The notes: a model not told the origin generated them from the letters alone. DNA of 64,000 bases from an uncultured Chlorobiaceae bacterium (GCA_903994455.1 CAJEXI010000016.1:1-64000), one strand, 5' to 3'. Shown: positions 49,501 through 59,159, numbered from the stretch's first letter. Made by a program: numbers and translations.

Positions 49501-50730
49501 TTACCTGGCCTTTTTTCCTTCCAGCAGTGCCTTGTCCGACGGGTTAGCCAGCACAACGCGGCTGTTCTGAACCTTGCCCATCACCGTGTTCGCCCTGCGG
49601 AACGCCTCATGTGTTTCAACATTTTGTGGATCCCATTTTGACCATGGTTTCTTCCAGTCGGCAATGGTGCCTTTGACGGTTACCTTAAGATTTTCCAGCG
49701 CGGCCTTTATCTGTGCGGGTCTGGTGGAGCCAGCTTCATGAATTGCTTCGGCAAGCAACAGTGTCGCATCGTAACCCTGTGCGGCAGAAACAGGAGAAGG
49801 AATTTTTGCAACACCGTAGGCTTTACGGTAAGCCAGGATAAAAGGTCTAGCTCTCTGTATCGACTCGTCCTCAATGAAGGTTTGCGGCATAAGCGCTCCG
49901 TTACCGGCGGCTCCCGCAGTATCGATGAAATTACTCATAGAGAGCGTCCATCCGCCAATCATTGGCACCTTGAACCCCAGCTTCTCTTTGCCGGCGGCTA
50001 CTGCGGCCAGCTCAGGGCCGATACCCCATATAAGAATTGCCTGGGCACCAGAGACTTTGGCCTTGATGAGTTGCCCGGTCATATCTTTATCGCCGATAGC
50101 GAACTTTTCGATAGCAACAACTTTCAGTTTTCCGCCCTGTTTTTTGATTTGTTCGATAAGGTCGTCGCGTCCTGAAACTCCATAGTTGGTCGCGTCATGC
50201 AAAATCGCAACTTTCTTGAGGCCAAGCCGGATAGCCTGCTCAACGACCATCTGGGCCTGAATGCCATCATGTGCGGCAAAACGGAAAATAGGCAAATCCT
50301 TGGTGCCAGCTTTGCTCCACTGCGTCATGGAAGCGCTTCCTGCGGCAGGAGTGATAATTTTAACAATTCCCTTTTCAACGTAATACTTGTCACCCATGAT
50401 GGCCACACCGGTGTTGACTGTGCCGATGACGGCAGAGATATCTCCCATAGAGGAGATCTCCTGGGCGACCAGTGCTCCACGGTCGTTTTTACCCTCGTCG
50501 TCACGCTCGATGATCTCGATTTTCATTTTGGTGCCGCCGACAGTAATACCCCCGTTCTTATTAATCTGGGAAATGGCAAGTTTGGCACCGTCTCTCATGG
50601 AGAGACCCATGGGAGCAGAACCACCAGAGAATGGCCCTGTAATGGCAATTTTAACGACATCGGCAGCCATGGCACCAGAAGACAGGGATGTCGAGAGCAA
50701 CACGGTGAGGATGAAACGAGATGCTTTCAT
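49501..50730 (-). CDS. livK: Branched-chain amino-acid-type ABC transporter substrate-binding protein
   Basis: This periplasmic protein captures the ligand for the importer. The 409-residue product has a clean Sec signal peptide with cleavage after AMA (SSGAMA-ADVVKI). A two-lobed type I periplasmic-binding fold follows: IAITGPFSGGSAPMGLSMRDGAKLAI, INKNGGITVGG, VAILHDATNYGVSGRD, AAQGYDATLLLAEAI. The pattern is closest in feel to LivK-like proteins of Proteobacteria. Ligand (amino acids, amides or another small molecule) cannot be read from the sequence. It is the first gene of the four-gene block and is divergent from bchV. Confidence 0.9.
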   Translation of the reverse strand: MKASRFILTVLLSTSLSSGAMAADVVKIAITGPFSGGSAPMGLSMRDGAKLAISQINKNGGITVGGTKMKIEIIERDDEGKNDRGALVAQEISSMGDISAVIGTVNTGVAIMGDKYYVEKGIVKIITPAAGSASMTQWSKAGTKDLPIFRFAAHDGIQAQMVVEQAIRLGLKKVAILHDATNYGVSGRDDLIEQIKKQGGKLKVVAIEKFAIGDKDMTGQLIKAKVSGAQAILIWGIGPELAAVAAGKEKLGFKVPMIGGWTLSMSNFIDTAGAAGNGALMPQTFIEDESIQRARPFILAYRKAYGVAKIPSPVSAAQGYDATLLLAEAIHEAGSTRPAQIKAALENLKVTVKGTIADWKKPWSKWDPQNVETHEAFRRANTVMGKVQNSRVVLANPSDKALLEGKKAR

Positions 50731-51022
50731 AGAGGTTTTCTTTGGGTTTTAATGATGTATTATCTCTTAATGCAACATTCTCTGACGCAACAAGTTCGGT
50801 AAATTACATTTTACTTTGTCTGTCTGCAAATATCATGAACCCGAAATAGAGTTCCGTTCGATAACTATCTGTTGGGTTGTTTGGCTACCTCGCTCGACAT
50901 CTCTCATATTCGACGTTTTTTCTCTCTCTTCAATTTTACTATATTCCATCCGTTTAAAATGAGCGTGTCGGATTGGTGCCGGGATGTCAGTAAATTTTTA
51001 TCATGTCAAGCGTAAAAAAAAG

Positions 51023-51496
51023 ATGCCGCGCTATACCCCAGAACAGCTTGCCAAAAGAAACGCGTCAGTCTGGACCGATATTCAGATTATCCTTGCGCCG
51101 ATACAGTTTCTCTTTTTCATTGCAGGGTTGACGATAACGGCGCTCTATGCCAATGACCTTTTTGTCACCAGTTTTTACTGGGTCAGTCTGGCTATTCTTT
51201 TCAAGACACTTTTTTTTGCTCTTCTTTTTATTACAGGGATGTTTTTTGAAAAGGAGGTTTTTGATCAATGGGTCTACTCAAAAGAGTTTTTCTGGGAAGA
51301 TGTCGGAAGCACGGTCGCGGCTTCATTTCACCTGCTTTACTTTTTTCTGGCACTGTTGAGAGTTCCACAGGAGGTGCTCATCTGGGATGCCTATCTGGCT
51401 TATTTTACCTATGTGATTAATGCACTGCAGTATCTGGTCAGAATTATTCTTGAAAAACTCAATGAACGAAACCTCAGAATTGATGGCCAGTTATGA
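51023..51496 (+). CDS. bchV: Bacteriochlorophyllide C-3 vinyl hydratase (BchF/BchV family)
   Basis: BchF and BchV hydrate the 3-vinyl group of (bacterio)chlorophyllides, a step toward bacteriochlorophyll c/d/e of the chlorosome and bacteriochlorophyll a. The 157-residue product begins [31 protein letters not shown], the family's typical start. It has four membrane helices and a [25 protein letters not shown] loop. Green sulfur bacteria carry two paralogues. I name it bchV because, as I recall, bchV is near the RubisCO-like gene in Chlorobaculum tepidum; the symbol is less certain than the family. A start at 50984 would add 13 residues. The next gene overlaps the stop (ATGA). Confidence 0.8.
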   Translation: MPRYTPEQLAKRNASVWTDIQIILAPIQFLFFIAGLTITALYANDLFVTSFYWVSLAILFKTLFFALLFITGMFFEKEVFDQWVYSKEFFWEDVGSTVAASFHLLYFFLALLRVPQEVLIWDAYLAYFTYVINALQYLVRIILEKLNERNLRIDGQL

Positions 51497-51711
51497 AATA
51501 CAGTTTTAAAAGACTTTGGAATACAGCATTTCTGTTTGTTGGACCTGCCTGGTATATGCTTGTCTGGATGATCTGGTCGTCCGGCCAGTTGCTGACTATT
51601 GGTGACAAGATGACGTTTCTTGGTATCGTGATTCCTGGCTTTCTCATTATTTACAGTTCAGGATTTCTTATTGAAGGGTGGCATGAAAAGAAGAAAAAAG
51701 GGGGCACCTGA
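51493..51711 (+). CDS. Small membrane protein overlapping bchV
   Basis: The 72-residue product has two hydrophobic segments (about residues 10-29 and 38-58), a short positive N-terminus and a Lys-rich C-terminus (HEKKKKGGT). The positive-inside rule puts both ends in the cytoplasm. Its ATG overlaps the bchV stop by four bases (ATGA), which points to coupled translation and a shared role. I do not recognise the family. It could be a partner or assembly factor for the hydratase. Confidence 0.6.
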   Translation: MKYSFKRLWNTAFLFVGPAWYMLVWMIWSSGQLLTIGDKMTFLGIVIPGFLIIYSSGFLIEGWHEKKKKGGT

Positions 51712-51787
51712 GCCTGGTATTACTTTCTTGCATGTCCTTATTATCAACAATACACGCCGATTTTTGGCGTCAGAAGTATAATTACCT

Positions 51788-53906
51788 ATGCAGAACCTTT
51801 GGAACGATGCTGAGCATCAATGCTTCGTCAAAGAGCAGTGCAGCTTGCCTGAGATGCAGTCTGAACTGGCAGAATTGGTCTATGCATCCCGCCTTCTTGG
51901 CCGTGAAAGTTCACTGGTTATGCATGGGGGGGGGGAATACCTCGGTCAAGTGTGAATTGGTCGATATGGTTGGCAACCGCTCTGAAGTACTCCTGATCAA
52001 GGCAAGTGGAGTCGATTTGAGTCGGGTCACCGCTCTCGACTATACGCCACTCCGGTTGGGCCCTCTGCGTAAACTTGTTGAGCTGTTCAGTCATAACAAC
52101 AGTATCAGCGAAGAGGCGCTTCAGCGTTTTTCAACTAAAGAGTTTAAGCATCTGTTGTTGTTGAACATGTTCAGCCTGACCGATCACATGGCAGAGAAGA
52201 GGCTGACCCCTTCGATTGAAACACTCCTTCACGCTTTTCTTCCGCACCGGTTTATTCTTCATACCCACTCATTCGCTCTGCTGACGCTCAGTAATCAGCC
52301 TGATGGTGTACGGCTCTGCAGCGAAACACTCGGCGAGAGTTTTGGCTCAGTTCCCTATATCAAGCCCGGTCTTGGACTTGCCCGGTCTGCAGCCAGTGTT
52401 TACGAAGCAAACCCTGAGATCAAAGGGTTGGTGCTTCAGAAACATGGGCTGGTTACTTTCGGTTTAACAGCCAGGGAGGCCTATAGCCGAATGATTGAAG
52501 CCGTCAGTATGCTTGAAAAGCGGATTGCGGTGTCGGGCAGAAAACACTTTCCATCGGTATCGTTGCCCGCTGTCATTGCTTCCGTTGAAGTGACAGCGCC
52601 CGTTATCAGAGGTGCCTGTGTTGAGGAGAAGGCGCCGGGGACTCGTGAGTATCACCAGTTTATTCTCGATTTTCGTACCTCTGCCGATATTCTGGACTAT
52701 GTCAACAGTGCGGATCTTGTGCGCATGAGTCAAAAGGGTGCCATGACGCCTGACTTTATTATCCGTACCAAAAACAAGCCGCTGGTTGTTCCTGCCCCTG
52801 ATGCCGGCGACATTCCAGGATTCAAAGCCGCAGTGCATGAGGCTGTTCGACGTTATCGTCAAGAATATACCGACTATTTCAAGGCCCAGCAGCAGGCTTC
52901 TTCAATGCCGGTAACGATGCTTGACCCGCAGCCAAGAGTCGTGCTGGTGCCAGGTCTTGGCCTGTTCGGACTTGGTAAAACCGCCGCATCTGCCGCAGTG
53001 AATGCCGATATAGCAACGTGTACCGCATCAGCCATTCTTGATGCCGAATCGCTCGGCACGTTTGAAACCATCAGTGATCGTGAAGCTTTTGAGATAGAGT
53101 ACTGGGACATGGAGCAGGCCAAAATGAACAAGGTTCATCACGATGTCTTTGCCGGCAAAATTGTGTTGGTCACCGGTGCTGCCAGTGGCATAGGCCTTGC
53201 GACAGCCAAAGCCTTCCGCCAGAAAGGGGCAGAGCTGGTTCTTCTCGATTTGACCAGAGAAGCACTCGACAGGGCAGCAGAGGAGCTTGGTGGCAACCTC
53301 CTTGCCCTCACCTGTGACGTTACCTCCAGGACGGATGTTCGTTCAGCGTTCGATGCGGCCTGCCGTCGTTTTGGAGGTGTCGACATTGTTGTGTCCAATG
53401 TTGGCGCTGCCATTCAGGGACGCATTGGCGAAGTCGCTGACGATCTGCTCCGCAAAAGTTTTGAACTTAACTTTTTTCAACACCACTCCATTGCCCAGGA
53501 GGCCGTCAGGGTGATGAAACTGCAAGGGACGGGCGGTGTCTTGCTGTTCAATGTTTCAAAGCAGGCGGTCAATCCCGGTCCGGATTTTGGGCCCTACGGT
53601 CTTCCGAAAGCGGCGACCATGTTTCTTGTGCGTCAATATGCGCTGGATCATGGCCGTGACGGTATTCGAGCAAACGGTATCAATGCCGACCGTATTCGCA
53701 GCGGTCTGCTTACCGAAGAGATGATCAAGGCCCGCTCATCCGCCCGAGGCCTGAGTGAACGGGAGTACATGGCCGGAAATTTGCTGCAGCTTGAGGTGAC
53801 CGCAGAAGATGTTGCGGAAGCTTTTGTGCACCTTGCGCTTGAAATCAGGACGACCGGATCAATTACCACAGTGGATGGCGGCAATATTGCTGCTGCGCTC
53901 CGCTGA
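51788..53906 (+). CDS. Bifunctional class II aldolase / short-chain dehydrogenase, frameshifted at a poly-G run
   Basis: Allowing one extra base gives a 705-residue protein. The N-terminal class II aldolase/adducin domain has the motif [11 protein letters not shown], the zinc-site [12 protein letters not shown], and [11 protein letters not shown]. The C-terminal SDR domain starts near residue 460 ([17 protein letters not shown]), with Ser in NVSKQAV and Tyr/Lys in YGLPK. This is the RhaD/YuxG-type fusion. The ATG at 51788 reads [20 protein letters not shown] through to HGGG, and then hits ten G (51926-51935). With nine G the frame continues correctly; with ten, it reaches a stop after 9 codons. 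The open frame starting at 51732 has an out-of-frame, non-family N-terminus. Substrate is unknown. Confidence 0.8.
51926..51935 (+). repeat. Run of ten G causing a frameshift
   Basis: Ten consecutive G encode the GGG of the conserved HGGGNTS motif. Nine would keep the gene in frame, so the run contains one base too many. Homopolymers of this length slip easily in replication, transcription and sequencing. Confidence 0.9.
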
Positions 53907-53961
53907 ACGACACAGAGAGCAACGAGTAACCATCATAACCGAAAAGAGGAGATCAATCATC

Positions 53962-54843
53962 ATGGCTGAATACGATAAAGACAAACAGGCCAAAGAGTAT
54001 TACCTTGACACCCCTGTCAACAACTATGGATTCTTTCTCAAGGGAGCGCACTCGCTCGACTGGGGAATGAAGAATCGTCTCTCAAGAATATTTAGACCTG
54101 ATACAGGCAAAACAGTGATGCTTGCCATCGATCATGGCTACTTTCAGGGCCCGACTACCGGTCTTGAGCGTCCGGATGTCAATATTGTGCCGCTTATGCC
54201 CTATGCTGACGCAATCATGTTGACCCGTGGTATTTTGCGCACGACTGTTCCACCAAGCCTCACCAAAGCGGTTGTCATGCGCTGCAGCGGAGGCCCGAGT
54301 ATTCTCAAGGAGCTTTCCGATGAAGAGCTTGCCGTCGATATTGAAGATGCCATTCGCATGAATGTTGCGGCCATTACTCTCCAGATATTCATTGGTGGTG
54401 AATACGAGACACGCTCGATTCATAATATGACAAGGCTTGTTGATATGGGGCTGCGTTATGGTATTCCAACCATGGCCGTCACCGCAGTGGGCAAGGATAT
54501 GGTGCGCGATGCCAAGTATTTCCGGCTTGCCTGCCGTATGGCTGCCGAGCTTGGGGCGCAGATTGTCAAGACCTATTATGTGCCTGAAGAATTTGAGACG
54601 ATCACCGCTTCATGCCCTGTGCCGATTGTCATGGCTGGCGGCAAGAAACTTCCTGAGCTTGAAGCGCTCACGATGTCACGCAACGCCATTGATGAAGGCG
54701 CATCAGGTGTTGATATGGGCCGCAATATATTTCAGAGTGATTACCCTCTTGCCATGATGAAAGCGGTGAACAAGGTGGTGCATGAGAAGATGAGCCCAAA
54801 GGATGCCTACGACTATTTCAATACCATAAAGGCTGAAGGATAA
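53962..54843 (+). CDS. DhnA/LsrF-type class I aldolase
   Basis: The 293-residue protein belongs to the DeoC/LacD/DhnA aldolase group and most resembles LsrF-type enzymes. It has the conserved [21 protein letters not shown] near residue 50. The putative Schiff-base lysine is K203 in [11 protein letters not shown], the same local motif as in Lsr[11 protein letters not shown] and [13 protein letters not shown] at the phosphate site follow. The ATG at 53962 with GAGGAG upstream is preferred; earlier in-frame starts run into the preceding gene. Position between an aldolase/SDR fusion and a RubisCO-like protein suggests a role in cleaving or forming a phosphorylated sugar-like compound. Confidence 0.88.
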   Translation: MAEYDKDKQAKEYYLDTPVNNYGFFLKGAHSLDWGMKNRLSRIFRPDTGKTVMLAIDHGYFQGPTTGLERPDVNIVPLMPYADAIMLTRGILRTTVPPSLTKAVVMRCSGGPSILKELSDEELAVDIEDAIRMNVAAITLQIFIGGEYETRSIHNMTRLVDMGLRYGIPTMAVTAVGKDMVRDAKYFRLACRMAAELGAQIVKTYYVPEEFETITASCPVPIVMAGGKKLPELEALTMSRNAIDEGASGVDMGRNIFQSDYPLAMMKAVNKVVHEKMSPKDAYDYFNTIKAEG

Positions 54844-54930
54844 GGTCTATACTATCAGAGTTCGATTTTTTAAATGGCTGCCCTTGAGCAACTTGCGGCA
54901 GGCGGGAATGGGGGCGCATGATGTTTTGCT

Positions 54931-56229
54931 ATGAACAGAGAGGATATTAAAGGTTTTTTTGCTTCAAGAAAGCAGCTCGACATGGCTGACTATCTGACGC
55001 TCGACTACTACCTGGAATGCGTGGGAGATATTGAGATAGCTCTTGCACACTTTTGCAGTGAACAATCTACGGCACAGTGGAAACGTGTCGGTCATGACGA
55101 AGACTTCCGTCCAAAATATGGGGCGAAGGTTATCAGCCTGACGGTAGAGGGCGAGCTTGCGGAGCTCAGCTATCCGATCGCCCATGTCGCAGCCGGGCCT
55201 GTTCATGCCTGTCGTGTCACTATTGCTCATCCGCATCGTAATTTCGGAACAAAAATCCCGAATCTGCTCTCCGCAGTCTGTGGAGAAGGGGTCTTTTTTA
55301 CTCCCGGAGTGCCAGTCGTCAAGTTGCTTGATATCGGTTTTCCGGAGTCTTATCTTCTCGCGTTTGAGGGTCCAAAATTTGGTATTGATGGTATACGCGA
55401 CATTCTTCAAGCCTATAATCGACCAATCTTTTTTGGTGTTGTCAAACCCAATATCGGTCTCAGCCCGGTTGATTTTGCTGAAATTGCCCGTCAGAGCTGG
55501 CTTGGGGGGCTTGATATTGCCAAAGATGATGAGATGCTGGCCGATGTTGACTGGTCAACCCTTATTGAACGATCTCATGCTCTGGGAGAGGCAAGACGAA
55601 GCGCTGAACGGGAAACCGGTGAGCCGAAAATTTACCTGGCCAATGTGACTGATGAGGTTGACCGGTTGATTGAGCAGCACGATATTGCTGTCCGTAACGG
55701 AGCCAATGCCCTGCTGATCAATGCCCTTCCGGTGGGACTCAGCGCCGTCAGAATGCTTGCCAGGCATACGAAAGTGCCGCTTATTGGCCATTTTCCTTTT
55801 ATTGCAGCGTTCAGCCGGATGGAAAAATATGGCGTTCACTCCAGGGTTATGACCAAACTGCAACGCCTTGTCGGTCTTGATTCTATTATCATGCCCGGAT
55901 TTGGCAACAGGATGATGACTCCGGAAGAGGAGGTCAAAGAGAATATACAGGAGTGCCTGCAAGAGTTCGGTCATCTCCGTCGCTCACTTCCTGTTCCAGG
56001 TGGCAGCGATTCTGCCTTGACGCTCGAGGGTGTGTACCGCAAAGTCGGCAGTGTTGATTTTGGTTTTGTGCCAGGTCGCGGTATTTTTGGTCATTCCATG
56101 GGTCCAAAAGCTGGTGCGGCGAGCATCCGTCAGGCATGGGAGGCCATAGAGCTGGGTCTTGAGCTTGAAACTTATGCAGTCGGTCGACCGGAACTTCAGG
56201 TGATGGTTGATGGGGCCAACGGAAAATAG
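54931..56229 (+). CDS. RubisCO-like protein (type IV)
   Basis: Type IV RubisCO-like proteins do not fix CO2. In Chlorobaculum tepidum loss of the protein affects sulfur oxidation and stress responses; in other bacteria relatives act on methylthio-sugar phosphates. The 432-residue protein keeps the metal-binding motif K198-D-D200-E201 in [12 protein letters not shown]. It also keeps K172 in [10 protein letters not shown] but has N174 where RubisCO has the second catalytic lysine. The loop 6 GKLEG-type lysine motif is missing (around residues 325-350). [11 protein letters not shown] is present. It is followed after 9 bases by an SDR gene. Confidence 0.92.
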   Translation: MNREDIKGFFASRKQLDMADYLTLDYYLECVGDIEIALAHFCSEQSTAQWKRVGHDEDFRPKYGAKVISLTVEGELAELSYPIAHVAAGPVHACRVTIAHPHRNFGTKIPNLLSAVCGEGVFFTPGVPVVKLLDIGFPESYLLAFEGPKFGIDGIRDILQAYNRPIFFGVVKPNIGLSPVDFAEIARQSWLGGLDIAKDDEMLADVDWSTLIERSHALGEARRSAERETGEPKIYLANVTDEVDRLIEQHDIAVRNGANALLINALPVGLSAVRMLARHTKVPLIGHFPFIAAFSRMEKYGVHSRVMTKLQRLVGLDSIIMPGFGNRMMTPEEEVKENIQECLQEFGHLRRSLPVPGGSDSALTLEGVYRKVGSVDFGFVPGRGIFGHSMGPKAGAASIRQAWEAIELGLELETYAVGRPELQVMVDGANGK

Positions 56230-56238
56230 CATTTTTTC

Positions 56239-57063
56239 ATGGGTATGCTCGACGACAAGGTTGCCGTTATTACCGGTTCTACAAGAGGTATTGGCAAGGC
56301 TATAGCTCATGAATTTGTCCTGCAAGGTGCCAAGGTTGTCATTACCTCCTCCTCTCATGCCAATGTTCAGTCTGCTGTAGCGGAGTTTCCGTCGGGTACA
56401 GCACACGGTTTTGTCTGCAATGTTGCTTCATGGGCTGATATGGAGCGTCTTGTCCTGGAGGCAACAGGTAAATTTGGCAAGGTTGACTGTTTTATCAACA
56501 ATGCAGGGATTTCCGATCCGTTCAAAAGTATTACCGAGAGCGATCCCGATGCATGGGGAAAGGTCATTGACACCAATCTCAAGGGAACCTACAACGGGTG
56601 CCGTGCCGCAATCAGCTATTTTCTCAGAGAAAACAGAAAAGGAAAGGTCATCAATATGGCTGGTTCCGGAAGTGACCGAGGTTCAAATACCCCATGGATC
56701 AGCGCCTACGGTTCCACCAAGGCGGCCATAGCCCGTTTGACGTACGCTGTTGCCGAAGAGTATCGACAGACGGGAATCTCTGTCATGCTGCTGCATCCAG
56801 GGCTGGTTCGTACCGGCATGGTCAGCGCTGAAAACCCTACGGACGAACTGTCACGGCAGATAGCCACGTTCAACACTATTCTTGATATTTTTGCCCAGCC
56901 GCCGTCGGTTGCAGCAAGGCTTGCCGTAAAACTTGCATCAAGCTGGAGTGATTCGAAAACAGGCATTTATCTTTCAGCCTTGAATGGAAGAAAAAAAAAA
57001 GGGTTGCTCCTGACCTATCCCTTCCGTAAAATAACGAACAGGATTGACCGTCGAACCTATTAA
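56239..57063 (+). CDS. Short-chain dehydrogenase/reductase
   Basis: The 274-residue protein has the cofactor motif TGSTRGIGKAIA (residues 12-23) and NNAG. Catalytic Ser is in MAGSGSDRG, and YGSTK supplies Tyr/Lys. An unusual basic C-terminal tail (about 250-274, NGRKKKGLLLTYPFRK) is encoded in part by a run of ten A (56991-57000). Its place directly after the RubisCO-like gene suggests it reduces or oxidises an intermediate of the same pathway. The LptE-like gene begins 13 bases after its stop. Confidence 0.88.
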   Translation: MGMLDDKVAVITGSTRGIGKAIAHEFVLQGAKVVITSSSHANVQSAVAEFPSGTAHGFVCNVASWADMERLVLEATGKFGKVDCFINNAGISDPFKSITESDPDAWGKVIDTNLKGTYNGCRAAISYFLRENRKGKVINMAGSGSDRGSNTPWISAYGSTKAAIARLTYAVAEEYRQTGISVMLLHPGLVRTGMVSAENPTDELSRQIATFNTILDIFAQPPSVAARLAVKLASSWSDSKTGIYLSALNGRKKKGLLLTYPFRKITNRIDRRTY

Positions 57064-57076
57064 TCAGGGGTTAGTC

Positions 57077-57586
57077 ATGAAAAAAGCTGCTGCAACGACA
57101 GTCATACTGTTGTCTCTTTTTCAGGCATTGCTTCAGGGCTGTTACAGCTTTACGGGGGGATCGTTGCCCGCGCACCTGAAAACTCTTGCAATTCCGGTGT
57201 TTGACGACCGTTCAGGGGCTGGTATTGCTCAATTCAGGGCGGAGCTTGCCAGAGCTCTTGTCGATAGAATAGAATCGCAAAGCTCGCTTCGCTTTACGCC
57301 ATCAATAGCCCGTGCCGATGCGCTGCTTGAAGGAGCAATTATCTCCTTTTCTGATGTACCGGGGCAGCTTTCCAGTACAACCGAACGTGCCATGACGAAT
57401 CGGATTACCCTCGTTGTGCAGGTGACAATGGAAGATCGGGTAAAAAAAGTGGCGTTGTTTACACAATCGTTTGCCGGAGTTGCAGAATATCCTTCGGGGA
57501 ACTCTGTTGCGCAGCAGGAGGCAATTCGATTTGCTATCGGCCAGATTGTCGACGGGATTTTTGACCGGCTTGTTTCTGGATGGTAA
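57077..57586 (+). CDS. lptE: LptE-like outer-membrane LPS-assembly lipoprotein
   Basis: LptE plugs the LptD barrel that inserts LPS into the outer leaflet. The 169-residue product has a lipoprotein signal with lipobox (LLQGC, C22). The family's AIPVFDDRSG..FRAELARALVDRIESQSSLRF follows, then strand-rich AIISFSDVPG. This matches the short LptE-type proteins of Bacteroidetes/Chlorobi. The ATG at 57077 is used; a start at 57044 overlaps the SDR gene. Confidence 0.83.
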   Translation: MKKAAATTVILLSLFQALLQGCYSFTGGSLPAHLKTLAIPVFDDRSGAGIAQFRAELARALVDRIESQSSLRFTPSIARADALLEGAIISFSDVPGQLSSTTERAMTNRITLVVQVTMEDRVKKVALFTQSFAGVAEYPSGNSVAQQEAIRFAIGQIVDGIFDRLVSGW

Positions 57587-57697
57587 AATCACCGATGTGG
57601 AGCATTATAAACGGTGTTGAAGGTGATTCGGAATTTTTTCATTACAATGACGATGTAAAACCTGTGGTATGCAGGTATCGATCTAAAGGAGGTAATT

Positions 57698-58126
57698 ATG
57701 GGATCAGACAAGAATGTTGAGTACCGTCTTGAACTTGCGCGAGGGTTTCTGAATGAAGCGGAGCAGGATTATTCTCTCAAGCGCTGGCGGTCGTGTGTTT
57801 CAGACTCTATTCTCGTCATAGAACATACCGGACTTGCCGTGCTGATGCTTTTTGGTGTCTCTCCCTTGACCCATAAACCGGGCAAGCATTTGTCACAACT
57901 GATTTCAGAGGGAACTGTAGCAAACGATGTTGCGGCACTGATTGAACAGATTCTTCCAGAGCTTGAAACGTTTGATTCACACGAAAAAATGCTTGCAAAA
58001 TATGGAGATGAGTTATCATACACGCTTCCTTGGGAGCTTTTTGGCGAAGAGCAGGGTGGATTGGCTATTGAGGCTGCCCGCAAGTGCATGCGCTTGAGTC
58101 AGGATATGGCCGGGCTGCTCCACTAA
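57698..58126 (+). CDS. HEPN-domain protein
   Basis: The 142-residue protein shows a helical HEPN pattern: LELARGFLNEAEQDYSLKRWRSCVSDSILVIEHTGLAVLML, then KPGKHLSQLI and a late AKYGDEL..PWELF segment. HEPN proteins are often paired with a minimal nucleotidyltransferase and can be RNases, but no such partner is adjacent. The usual RxxxxH RNase motif is not evident. A perfect AAAGGAGG lies 6 bases before the ATG. The gene stands alone between lptE and rfbA. Confidence 0.8.
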   Translation: MGSDKNVEYRLELARGFLNEAEQDYSLKRWRSCVSDSILVIEHTGLAVLMLFGVSPLTHKPGKHLSQLISEGTVANDVAALIEQILPELETFDSHEKMLAKYGDELSYTLPWELFGEEQGGLAIEAARKCMRLSQDMAGLLH

Positions 58127-58149
58127 AATTTTTTGGAAGCCTTTTTTTT
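58113..58149 (+). terminator. Possible terminator after the HEPN gene
   Basis: GGCT (58113-58116) pairs with AGCC (58138-58141) and TCC (58119-58121) with GGA (58135-58137), with two unpaired bases on the left. Eight T follow (58142-58149). The stem overlaps the end of the HEPN coding sequence. Confidence 0.4.
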
Positions 58150-58195
58150 GAAATTGTGATGCAGCAGGTGGAGATATTCATACAATAAAAAAGTT

Positions 58196-59074
58196 ATGAA
58201 AGGAATTATTCTGGCGGGAGGTTCTGGTACCAGGCTTTACCCGGTTACAAGGGGCATATCGAAACAGCTCCTTCCGGTGTACGACAAGCCCATGATCTAT
58301 TATCCTCTGACGACGCTGATGCTTTCGGGGATACGGGATATTCTTGTTATCACCACTCCCGAAGATCAGCCGATGTTTATGAAGCTGCTTGGGGATGGCA
58401 GTGACTGGGGTATTTCGCTCTCTTACGTTGTGCAGCCCTCTCCTGACGGGCTTGCCCAGGCGTTCATTCTTGGAGAAGCGTTTCTTGGCAGTGATGATGT
58501 TGCCCTTATTCTTGGCGACAATATCTTTTTTGGCTACGCCTTCAGTTCAATGCTTGAGGCTGCCGCCGGGTTGGTGGCCAAAGAGCGTAAGGCAACGATA
58601 TTTGGCTATTATGTCAGTGATCCTGAGCGTTATGGCGTTGCAGAACTTGATGCCAGGGGAAATGTGCTCTCGCTTGAAGAGAAGCCGCTTCATCCGAAAT
58701 CAAATTATGCGGTTGTCGGGCTTTATTTTTATCCCAACAGTGTGGTGGAGATTGCAAAACAGGTTCGTCCATCCTCACGCGGAGAGCTTGAAATTACGGC
58801 GGTTAATGAGGCCTATCTGGTAAAGGGTCAGCTCAAGTGTTCCTTGCTGGGACGAGGGTTTGCCTGGCTTGATACCGGAACGCACGAATCATTTCAGGAA
58901 GCGGGCAGCTTTATCCAGACCGTAGAAAAAAGGCAGGGGTTGAAAATTGCCTGCCCTGAAGAGATCGCCTGGCGAAATGGCTGGATCACCGACGAAGAGC
59001 TGTTGCAGTTATCCCAACCATTGATGAAAAGCAACTATGGGCAGTACCTGAAGCAGTTGTTGGTTCAACGGTAA
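58196..59074 (+). CDS. rfbA: Glucose-1-phosphate thymidylyltransferase
   Basis: RfbA makes dTDP-glucose, the first step toward dTDP-rhamnose. The 292-residue protein starts [38 protein letters not shown] and has [37 protein letters not shown] and [15 protein letters not shown] follow, all family standards. It begins a six-gene plus-strand nucleotide-sugar cluster. Confidence 0.96.
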   Translation: MKGIILAGGSGTRLYPVTRGISKQLLPVYDKPMIYYPLTTLMLSGIRDILVITTPEDQPMFMKLLGDGSDWGISLSYVVQPSPDGLAQAFILGEAFLGSDDVALILGDNIFFGYAFSSMLEAAAGLVAKERKATIFGYYVSDPERYGVAELDARGNVLSLEEKPLHPKSNYAVVGLYFYPNSVVEIAKQVRPSSRGELEITAVNEAYLVKGQLKCSLLGRGFAWLDTGTHESFQEAGSFIQTVEKRQGLKIACPEEIAWRNGWITDEELLQLSQPLMKSNYGQYLKQLLVQR

Positions 59075-59159
59075 CGTGCAGTTATGTTAAAGAAACAGGC
59101 AGCGTTTTCTGGCAGAGGTTTCTGTCGTGATTGGTGCGGTAACATTTTTTTTTAGAATT

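Noticed and set aside
51732..51925. N-terminal extension of the aldolase/SDR open frame
   Set aside because: This is the wrong frame: the family-like N-terminus is read from the ATG at 51788 in the neighbouring frame up to the ten-G run.
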